Shown here: positions 50,981 to 61,107 of the stretch, in pieces
Position numbering within the stretch: position 1 is the first letter of the stretch
How the letters are laid out: each line of letters opens with the position of its first letter
NCBI RefSeq assembly: GCF_025698545.1
Contig: NC_068569.1
Coordinates: forward strand, 4,092,001-4,156,000
Length of the DNA: 64,000 bases
Origin: Gossypium raimondii
Lineage: Eukaryota > Streptophyta > Magnoliopsida > Malvales > Malvaceae
Direction of reading: 5' to 3'
The notes under the pieces: generated by a model
The model's database searches: none
Told to the model about the DNA's origin: nothing
What the model saw: only the letters and a program-made list of their open reading frames with translations
Program-made: the position numbers and the translations under genes

Positions 50981-51075
50981 TGTAATACTTAGTCTATCGT
51001 TACAATCACTGTCTGAGCCACTAGTTTCCCTTTAAAGTTGAGCGTAACCAATACTTGCCCTTACAGATTTAAGCT

Positions 51076-54000
51076 ATGCTATTTTTTATCAACAAACTAG
51101 CCTCTTCATCATTCAGGGTCTTCTTCTTCAGCCTGCTTTTGGTTTCTTCTTTCCATGTCTTTATTTCTGTTTCAGGAACTTTTAGAGACGAAGCATCGAC
51201 AAGACAGAAGGAACCGAATGCTCTTCTAAAATGGAAGGCTAGTCTTGATAATCAAAGTCAATCCTCCCTCTCTTCTTGGGATGGAAATGGCCACTGTAAC
51301 TGGACTGGGATAATTTGTGACAAGTCTAGAAGAGTCCACCAGTTAAACCTTTCAAGGTTCGGTTTGAAAGGTAAACTTCATGGTTTTAGCTTCTCTTCTT
51401 TCCCCAAACTTAATGTTATTGATCTCAGCTCCAATTATCTCAGGGGAACCATCCCATCAGGTGTTGGTAATCTATCTAGATTAACATACCTGGACTTGTC
51501 GTCCAATAATCTCTCTGGATATATTCCCTTTGAAATAGGAAAGTTAAGGTCTATTTCAGAGCTTTATCTGAAAGTAACATCCTAACAGGTTCGATCCTCC
51601 TTCCATAGGAAACCTGACAGACCTGTCTTTTCTCTACTTACACAAAACAAGCTCTCTGGTTCTATACCTCAACAAATTGGAATGTTGAAGTCCCTGTATA
51701 AACTTGCACTCTCTGACAATAATCTGGTCGGTTCTCTCCCTCCCTCTATTGGAAACTTAAGCAACTTATCTGGTCTTCGCCTTTATAACAATAAAATTTT
51801 GGGATCCATACCAAAAGAAATTGGAATGCTGGGTTCCCTTGAAGGGATTAATTTGTCCAATAATAGTCTAAGTGGTGAAATTCCTGCTTCTATAGGAAAC
51901 CTGACCAAAGTAAATAGTCTCTACCTTTCTGCTAACAACTTTCATGGTTCGATTCCTCAAGAGATCGGAAAAATGAGATCTCTCATTGACCTTGAATTGG
52001 CAAACGCAAATCTCTCGGGTTTAATCCCTGCTTCTATAGGAAACTTGAAAAACCTGTCATATCTTTACCTTCATCTTAATTCACTATCAGGATTTATTCC
52101 TTCTAGTATTGGAAACTTGACCAATCTCATTGACCTATTCCTGCACTGTAATAAGTTACAGGGCTCGATTCCTTGGGAATTAGGTAAACTCGAATCCCTT
52201 CATCAGCTAATACTGTTCAACAACAGTCTCAGTGGTTTCATTCCAGAAGAGATGAACAATCTTACAAGTTTGGTAACTTTTGAAGTCTCTGAAAACTACT
52301 TGTTTGGCCATTTACCACAACAGGTGTGCCTTGGCGGAGTACTGGAAAGTTTTACTGCCCATGACAATTATTTCACAGGTCCAATCCCCAAGAGCTTGAA
52401 GAACTGTACCAGCTTACACAGAGTTCGGCTTGAACACAATCAACTTATTGGGAATGTATCTGAAGATTTCGGCATATACCCAAACTTGGACTATCTTGAT
52501 CTGAGTGGTAATAAATTGATTGGTGAGCTATCATCGAAATGGGGTCAGTGCCACAATCTAACAAACCTAAGGATCTCTAACAATAATCTCTCTGGTGAAC
52601 TACCCTCAGAACTTGGAAAGGCAACTCAGCTACGAGTATGTGACCTTTCTTTAAATCATCTAACTGGAGGCATTCCAAAGGCACTAGGAGAGCTAAAATT
52701 GTTGTTCAACTTAATGCTGAATGATAATCATCTGTCAGGAAGTATTCCTCCTGAAATGGGAATGCTATCTAGTCTTGTTCATCTTAACTTGGCGGCAAAC
52801 AACTTAAATGGCTCCATTCCAATATGGTTGAGGCAGTGTGAAAATCTCTTGGAACTGAATTTGAGTGTCAATAGATTTGGTGGAGGAATTCCTTCTGAGG
52901 TTGGCAGCTTGTCTTTTCTTCAAATTCTTGATCTCAGTCAGAATTTTCTGATAGGTAAAATACCGAAGGCAGTTGGGAACTTGAAATCTTTAGAAAAGCT
53001 GAACCTCTCTCACAATAAGCTCTTCGGTTTTTTTCCCTCAACTTTTGATGATATGTTAAGCTTAACATCTGTTGATGTATCCGACAATCGGTTGGAGGGT
53101 CATCTTCCAGACAACAAGGCCTTTCGAGAGGCTTCATTTGAGGCTTTCAGAAACAACAAAGGCTTGTGCGGCAATATCACAGGTTTGGAAGTATGTTCTT
53201 CAAAATTAAGCAGTAATGTTGATCGGAAAAAGAATAGCAAAATTGTGATTGCAACTGTAGCCCCTATTTTATTCACACTGCTTCTTGTATTTGTTGTCTT
53301 TTGGATTCTTTCTTCTTCAAAACGAAGAGAAAGGAATACCGAGAACACACCAAGGGTAGTAGCAAGTGATTCTCTGTTTGAAATTTGCAACTATGATGAC
53401 AAAATGTATGAAAACATAGTTGAAGCAACTGAAGAATTTGACTCCAAATACTGCATTGGAGTTGGGGGATATGGAACTGTTTACAGGGCAGAATTGTCTG
53501 ATGGTCAAATTGTTGCTGTGAAAAAACTTCACCCACTTCCAGAAGGTGGGGTGGGAGATCAGAAAGCTTTCAACAGCGAGATTTGGGCCTTGACTGAAAT
53601 ACGCCATCGCAATATTCTGAAACTTCATGGTTTCTGTTCCCATCCCCAACACTTGATTTTGGTATACGAGTTCTTGGAAGGGGGAAGCCTGGAGAAGATA
53701 CTGAGGATTGATGAACAAGCAATGGAATTTGATTGGATTAAGAGGGTAAATGTTGTTAAAGGCATGGCTAATGCCGTGGCCTATATGCACCATGACTGCT
53801 CCCCTCCTATGGTCCATCGTGACATTTCAAGCAAGAACATTCTGCTAGATTCAGAATATGAGGCTCACGTTGCAGACTTTGGCGCTGCCCGGCTTCTTAA
53901 GCCTGATTCATCCAATTGGACCTCATTTAAAGGCACTTTTGGTTACACTGCTCCAGGTATGCTTTGTTTTCATTTTTTAAGCTACAATTGTTGATAAAGT

Positions 54001-54462
54001 CAATTGTTAAACACAAGCTGAAGTCATAACCATGCACTTGAGCTCGCTTTTTCTTTTGTAGAGCTTGCTTACACCATGCAAGTGAATGAAAAATGTGATG
54101 TATTTAGCTTTGGAGTGGTGACACTGGAAACGCTTATGGGAAGGCATCCTGGGGATATAATATCTTTTCTGTCATCATCAGTTTCTTCACTCACACCATC
54201 ATGTTCATCATCAGCACCCTTCAATCAGTTACTACTGAAGGCTCTGTTAGACCAGCGTCTTCCATCTCCTAGGGAACAAATAGCAGCGGAAGTGGTCTCT
54301 GTTGTAAAACTTGCATCTCTATGCCTACATGCCACCCCGCAATCTCGACCAAGTATGGAACAAGTTTCTCAGGAGCTGTCAACTCAGAATCCACCCTTGG
54401 TGAAGCAGTTTCACACAATAACAATAGGCCAACTGTTTGATTCCAGCTGTTATACATCCTGA
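51076..54462 (+). CDS. MIK2-like LRR receptor kinase, copy 1 (frame broken as read)
   Basis: Plasma-membrane LRR receptor kinase (subfamily XII-like/MIK2 group, which in Arabidopsis perceives SCOOP peptides). Exon 1 is 51076-53956, exon 2 54062-54462. Compared with the copy at 57183 it lacks single bases near 51570, 51597 and 51645, within 75 bases. The first loss leads to a stop at 51583; the three losses together restore the frame, so from 51660 on everything reads normally to the C-terminus. Otherwise complete: signal peptide, N-cap CNWTGIIC, about two dozen LRRs, transmembrane helix, kinase with [27 protein letters not shown] and ADFGAARLL, and a Ser-rich insert ([16 protein letters not shown]). 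Either a very young pseudogene or a base-call error; if the missing bases are real in the genome the product would be about 1,095 aa. Confidence 0.85.
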
Positions 54463-55273
54463 AGCCTGGCATGAAATACTCCCTCTCTTTTTTGGTTCTG
54501 TTCTGATTCTGAATTTTCTTGATTTCCCATGTTTTTATCACTTAATGTTCCAGTTAGTTTGTATTATCCATGTCTCAATTGGATTTGTCTGAATCCTAGA
54601 AGACATCGACCAAAAAATAAATTGTTTGCATACTGACAATTTTTTGTCATTTGCACCAGTTTTATGTTAGATATATATTTTTAATCTCTTGATTGATTAT
54701 ATATTTATCTGTGCTTTCACTTTAATGGTTTTTTTTATTTGGTCTGTAAATAATTCTTGCCTCTTGCTCACTTGTATTTTTGCCCAAAGTCTTGTGGCGT
54801 TATAGTAATAAGCATTTTCAAAGTTAAAAATATTTTCATGGTTTTGGATTAACTTTAATTAAAATAATTAATTATAAGGATTTTTGTAATTAATGTGTTG
54901 GATTAATGAATCTTATGTTTGTATTTTGTTGGTAATTGTGTTGAAAAGTGATTAAAGTCTTCATGTCAACTTTCCTAAGGTGACTTGGATAAAATCATAA
55001 ATAATGTTGGGTTTATATAACTTTTGGTGGGGTGTTTTCAGTTAGGACATTCTTAAATTTTTAATGATTTAATATTTTTATATGCTTTATCATTGAACTC
55101 AATGCTTATTGATATTTGTTAAATTAATAATTGATAATATAAATAATTCTAGTCCAAACTTTTACTTAAATAGTTATAATAGTTTGTAAAATATACTTCA
55201 GTATATATTGAAATTGATAATTGTAATCAATTATGTATATTTTTTTATTTTTTTAAATTGATAATTATATTTA
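54463..55273. other. A+T-rich intergenic region
   Basis: The first 180 bases match the 3' flank of copy 2 (to about 60740), marking the end of the duplicated unit. The remaining 600 bases are A+T-rich and unique to this position, with no coding signal. Confidence 0.55.
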
Positions 55274-56427
55274 GTTCCAATGGTTCAGCAGTACTAGCAA
55301 CAAAACAGGCCTTGTTTTTTTGTTGTCTTGCTTCAGTATATCCCTATTTTTCTTAGAGTTCTACCTTTGACATCAGAAATGAAAAGAACGGCAGTGACTT
55401 ATTGAAACTGCATGGGCTGGAGCTGCATATTATTTGCTATTATATATGCTTTGCAGTCATGTAAGCTTTGTGTCTTTATTTCACTAGTTAAACTTGTCAA
55501 TTATTCTCCTCCCTGTTGCTTTTGATGCTGTCTGAACCCTGTCCTTCGGCAAAGAAGCTTACTTGTAGAATCATGTTTTGATGTGTGTTTTTGTTGGATG
55601 GATGATTCAGATAGTAGGGGCATTCTGGTACCTGGTAGCTGTAGAGCGAAATGATAGTGCTGGCACAACGCTTGTAAGGATATTGGTAGTGATTGCAATT
55701 ACTGTGGGAATCAGCAGATGAAAGGTTACGACATATGGAAGGGCATGCGAGATTCTGTTCTTAATGAAAAGTGCCTAGCTAATGAAAATTATGATAATCC
55801 TCCATTTGATTTTGGAGTCTTCACACAAACTTTATCATCTGGTATCGTTTCATCAACTAAACTCTTTTCCAAATACTTGTACTGTTTGTGGTGGGGCTTT
55901 ACAGAATTTGAGGTGAGAAAACATGTTCCTCCAAACTGTTGATTGAGAGATATAAAATAAGAAAAGAAAATAGCAGTGGATTCTGCCATGCGATATTTTG
56001 GAGGATATAATGTTTATACTAACACAAATAATTGCATTCGTATGAAACATCAATAATTAGCAGATGGCGAGTCAATTCAGGCGTTTTCACAGTAGACAGG
56101 TGCAACATACAGAGGACCTGGGCAGCTCGGTTTATCCAAGCTGCTTGGCGGCGTTATTCCAAGAGAAAGATTATGGAACTGCATAGGAAGGAAGAAGAGG
56201 AAGAAGAGGAAGCAGAAGGGTCAGATGGATACCGTAGTAACAGTGGTGGAGGTTCATACAGCCTTGGTGCCAGTTTCTTAGCTTCTAAGTTTGCAGCAAA
56301 TGCTCTTCGTGGTATTCATCGAAACCAGAATGCTAAGAGTGCCAAGAAGCTGGTGAAGCTACAGAAGCCTCCTGAGCCTGACTTCGCTGCTGAAGATGCA
56401 GATAGATACGTTACCGCTAATTTTTGA
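55274..56427 (+). pseudogene. Partial CNGC gene copy (exons 3, 4 and end of exon 7)
   Basis: Fragment of the CNGC gene at 45805. Homology begins abruptly at 55274 inside exon 3 (compare 47114), continues through intron 3 and exon 4 (55613-55915), then jumps near 56065 directly into exon 7 (compare 49945); exons 5 and 6 and most of exon 7 are missing. Small deletions damage the exon 3 and exon 4 parts, and 24 or so bases are missing before the IQ motif. A 9-base GAAGAAGAG expansion lengthens the Glu run after KIMEL. The last 390 bases still read open to TGA (…FAAEDADRYVTANF). No pore helix filter or CNBD remains, so it cannot make a channel. It was carried along with the MIK2-like duplication. 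Confidence 0.9.
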
Positions 56428-57182
56428 GAGTTAAAATACTGTTAGTTTCTTCTAATTGTACTTTGCTTGAAGATTAAAAACAATGTATAATACAAACACA
56501 CTCCAGTTCGGAATTGTAATTGGAAAGCTTGATGGAAGAAATGTCAAAGCTTGCTTGCTGCATTAAGACAACGAATTCCCATATTTACTTCCCATTTCCT
56601 GAGCCAGATATAGCATAGAATATTCAGGCCCATAATTTCGTTCCAATTGTCTCTACAAGTTGCAGTGTGATGAAACATATGTTCAGACTTTGGTGACCTG
56701 TACCAGACGGAACTTTTGCTAATGAAAAAATCGTTTCCAATGTTTGATGATGATTGGATTCTTTGTAAATTTCAGGAGTGAGTTCAGGGGCGGTCTTGAA
56801 GCTTGGTCTTCCTTCCAAGTGATATACTTTTCAACAGTTTGATGTAGGTCCCGAAACAAATATCAATGGTCAGTCAACACCCTAGTTGACGAAAAAGCTT
56901 GATAGTTGACATGACATGAAAACGCTTCTTCAGGGAGACCCAAAAGTAACAATGACTTGGACTGTTGCTAGCGATTGGAAAATTGTTGAATGGAACGAGT
57001 GGGATATGAAACACCTGGCCACCAGCATACTTTTCAACCCCAATAAACACGAAGAAATGCGGAACACAAAAGTACGTTAGCTATAAATGTAATACTTAGT
57101 CTATCGTTACAATCACTGTCTGAGCCACTAGTTTCCCTTTAAAGTTGAGCGTAACCAATACTTGCCCTTACAGATTTAAGCT
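56428..57182. other. CNGC 3' end and MIK2-like promoter (second copy)
   Basis: Copy of 50321-51075 without visible difference, including the W-box cluster (56873-56910) and TATAAA (57082-57087). The 755 bases hold no coding frame. Confidence 0.7.
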
Positions 57183-60100
57183 ATGCTATTTTTTATCAAC
57201 AAACTAGCCTCTTCATCATTCAGGGTCTTCTTCTTCAGCCTGCTTTTGGTTTCTTCTTTCCATGTCTTTATTTCTGTTTCAGGAACTTTTAGAGACGAAG
57301 CATCGACAAGACAGAAGGAACCGAATGCTCTTCTAAAATGGAAGGCTAGTCTTGATAATCAAAGTCAATCCTCCCTCTCTTCTTGGGATGGAAATGGCCA
57401 CTGTAACTGGACTGGGATAATTTGTGACAAGTCTAGAAGAGTCCACCAGTTAAAACTTTCAAGGTTCGGTTTGAAAGGTAAACTTCATGGTTTTAGCTTC
57501 TCTTCTTTCCCCAAACTTAATGTTATTGATCTCAGCTCCAATTATCTCAGGGGAACCATCCCATCAGGTGTTGGTAATCTATCTAGATTAACATACCTGG
57601 ACTTGTCGTCCAATAATCTCTCTGGATATATTCCCTTTGAAATAGGAAAGTTAAGGTCTATTTCAGAGCTTTATCTGGAAAGTAACATCCTAACAGGTTC
57701 GATCCCTCCTTCCATAGGAAACCTGACAGACCTGTCTTTTCTCTACTTACACAAAAACAAGCTCTCTGGTTCTATACCTCAACAAATTGGAATGTTGAAG
57801 TCCCTGTATAAACTTGCACTCTCTGACAATAATCTGGTCGGTTCTCTCCCTCCCTCTATTGGAAACTTAAGCAACTTATCTGGTCTTCGCCTTTATAACA
57901 ATAAAATTTTGGGATCCATACCAAAAGAAATTGGAATGCTGGGTTCCCTTGAAGGGATTAATTTGTCCAATAATAGTCTAAGTGGTGAAATTCCTGCTTC
58001 TATAGGAAACCTGACCAAAGTAAATAGTCTCTACCTTTCTGCTAACAACTTTCATGGTTCGATTCCTCAAGAGATCGGAAAAATGAGATCTCTCATTGAC
58101 CTTGAATTGGCAGTCGCAAATCTCTCGGGTTTAATCCCTGCTTCTATAGGAAACTTGAAAAACCTGTCATATCTTTACCTTCATTTTAATGCACTATCAG
58201 GATTTATTCCTTCTAGTATTGGAAACTTGACCAATCTCATTGACCTATTCCTGCAATGTAATAAGTTACAGGGCTCGATTCCTTGGGAATTAGGTAAACT
58301 CCAATCCCTTCATCAGCTAATACTGTTCAACAACAGTCTCAGTGGTTTCATTCCAGAAGAGATGAACAATCTTACAAGTTTGGTAACTTTTGAAGTCTCT
58401 GAAAACTACTTGTTTGGCCATTTACCACAACAGGTGTGCCTTGGCGGAGTACTGGAAAGTTTTACTGCCCATGACAATTATTTCACAGGTCCAATCCCCA
58501 AGAGTTTGAAGAACTGTGCCAGCCTATACAGAGTTCGGCTTGAACACAATCAACTTATTGGGAATGTATCTGAAGATTTCGGCATATACCCACACTTGGA
58601 CTATCTTGATCTGAGTGGAAATAAATTGATTGGTGAGCTATCATCGAAATGGGGTCAGTGCCACAATCTGACAAGCCTAAGGATCTCTAACAATAATCTC
58701 TCTGGTGAACTACCCTCAGAACTTGGAAAGGCAACTCAGCTACGAGTATGTGACCTTTCTTTAAATCATCTAACTGGAGGCATTCCAAAGGCACTAGGAG
58801 AGCTAAAATTGTTGTTCAACTTAATGCTGAATGATAATCATCTTTCAGGAAGTATTCCTCCTGAAATGGGAATGCTATCTAGTCTTGTTCATCTTAACTT
58901 GGCGGCAAACAACTTAAATGGCTCCATTCCAAAATCGTTGAGGCAGTGTGAAAGTCTCTTGGAACTGAACTTGAGTGTCAATAGATTGAGTGGAGGAATT
59001 CCTTCTGAGGTTGGCAGCTTGTCTTTTCTTCAAATTCTTGATCTCAGTCAGAATTTTCTGATAGGTAAAATACCGAAGGCAGTTGGGAACTTGAAATCTT
59101 TAGAAAAGCTGAACCTCTCTCACAATAAGCTCTTCGGTTTTTTTCCCTCAACTTTTGATGATATGTTAAGCTTAACATCTGTTGATGTATCCGACAATCG
59201 GTTGGAGGGTCATCTTCCAGACAACAAGGCCTTTCGAGAGGCTTCATTTGAGGCTTTCAGAAACAACAAAGGCTTGTGCGGCAATATCACAGGTTTGGAA
59301 GTATGTTCTTCAAAATTAAGCAGTAATGTTGATCGGAAAAAGAATAGCAACATTGTGATTGCAACTTTAATCCCTATTTTATTCACACTGCTTCTTGTAT
59401 TTGTTGTCTTTTGGATTCTTTCTTCTTCAAAACGAAGAGAAAGGAATACCGAGAACACAGCAAGGGTAGTAGCTAGTGATAATTTGTTTTCAGTTTGTAA
59501 CTATGATGGGAAAATGATGTACAAAATCATAGTTGAAGCAACTGAAGAATTTGACTCCAAATACTGCATTGGGGTTGGGGGACATGGAAGTATTTACAAG
59601 GCACAATTGTCTGATGGTCAAATTGTTGCTGTGAAAAAACTTCACCAACTTCCAGAAGGTGGGGTGGGAGATCAGAAAGCTTTCAACCGTGAGATTTGGG
59701 CCTTGACTGAAATACGCCATCGCAATATTCTGAAACTTCATGGTTTCTGTTCCCATCCCCAACACTTGATTTTGGTATACGAGTTCTTGGAAGGGGGAAG
59801 CCTGGAGAAGATACTGAGGATTAATGAACAAGCAATGGAATTTGATTGGATTAAGAGGGTAAATGTTGTCAAAGGCATGGCTAATGCTTTGGCCTATATG
59901 CACCATGACTGCTCCCCTCCTATTGTCCATCGTGACATTTCAAGCAAGAACATTCTGCTAGATTCAGACTATGAGGCTCACGTTGCAGATTTTGGCACTG
60001 CCCGGCTTCTTAAGCCTGATTCATCCAATTGGACCTCATTTAAAGGCACTTTTGGTTACACTGCTCCAGGTATGCTTTGTTTTCATTTTTTAAGCTACAA

Positions 60101-60575
60101 TTGTTGATAAAGTCAATTGTTAAACACAAGCTGAAGTCATAACCATGCACTTGAGCTCGCTTTTTCTTTTGTAGAGCTTGCTTACACCATGCAAGTGAAT
60201 GAAAAATGTGATGTATTTAGCTTTGGAGTGGTGACACTGGAAACGCTTATGGGAAGGCATCCTGGGGATATAATATCTTTTCTGTCATCATCAGTTTCTT
60301 CACTCACACCATCATGTTCATCATCAGCACCCTTCAATCAGTTACTACTGAAGGCTCTGTTAGACCAGCGTCTTCCCTCTCCTAGGGAACAAATAGCAGC
60401 GGAAGTGGTCTTCGTTGTAAAACTTGCATCTCTATGCCTACATGCCACTCCACAATCTCGACCAAGTATGCAACAAGTTTCTCAGGAGCTGTCAACTCGG
60501 AACCCACCCTCGGTGAAGCAGTTTCACACAATAACTATAAGCCAATTGTTTGATTCCAGCTGTTATACATCCTGA
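57183..60575 (+). CDS. MIK2-like LRR receptor kinase, copy 2 (intact)
   Basis: Intact twin of the gene at 51076. Two exons, 57183-60069 and 60175-60575, joined in phase 1, give 1,095 aa, near Arabidopsis MIK2 (about 1,045). Signal peptide at residues 1-33; LRR N-cap ALLKWKASL...CNWTGIIC; roughly two dozen LRRs (about 90-690); juxtamembrane Cys pair ([12 protein letters not shown]); transmembrane helix at about 723-745 then KRRERN; kinase from about 790 with [27 protein letters not shown] (catalytic Asp918), [22 protein letters not shown] and [11 protein letters not shown]. The single intron cuts the activation segment at APE, as usual for this subfamily. An RD kinase. A Ser-rich loop ([16 protein letters not shown]) follows DIISF. 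Likely a peptide receptor; ligand unknown. Confidence 0.95.
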
Positions 60576-61107
60576 AGCCTGGCATGAAATACTCCCTTTT
60601 TTTGGTTCTGTTCTGATTCTGCATTTCCTTGATTTCCCATGTTTTTATCACTTGATGTTCCAATTAGTTTGTATTATCCAAATTGGATTTGTCTGAATCC
60701 TAGAAGTCATCGACCAAAAAATAAAAGGTTAGCATATAGACAGTTTAGACGTATGAATTGATAATTTCTTTTATTATCCTTAAAGGACACAAATTTGGAA
60801 TTCATTCTTCACAGAATTGCAAGGACTATTATGCGTGTGAATACATGGATCCTTCAATTCTAGAAGAGATTTCTCAACAATCTCTCAAGGGTCTTATACA
60901 AAATAGTAATGGAACCAATTAACAAGTAAACATAGCCAGCAACCACCATAGAACCTGTATGGAGGTGGCTAAGATAATTAACAATTTCTATGATCAAAGA
61001 TTCAAAACTGAACCCCAAATGGTAATTCACCGATTTCCTCTGTTTTGTGTAATCTGAACATCCTTGTAATGAAACAAACTAAATCTTCCTCAAGTTGCAA
61101 TATCAGA
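60576..61107. other. Convergent 3' flanks
   Basis: Contains the 3' UTR of the second MIK2-like gene (homologous to copy 1 to about 60740) and the 3' UTR of the TM9 gene on the other strand. No coding frame. Confidence 0.6.

Larger units (their letters stand above)
50321..51075. other. CNGC 3' end and MIK2-like promoter (first copy)
   Basis: 755 bases with no coding frame, identical as far as I can see to 56428-57182. Contains the CNGC 3' UTR, a W-box cluster near 50766-50803 and a TATAAA at 50975. Confidence 0.7.

Noticed and set aside
55274-56427. CNGC copy as a second functional channel gene
   Set aside because: Lacks most transmembrane exons, the pore filter and the cyclic nucleotide domain.
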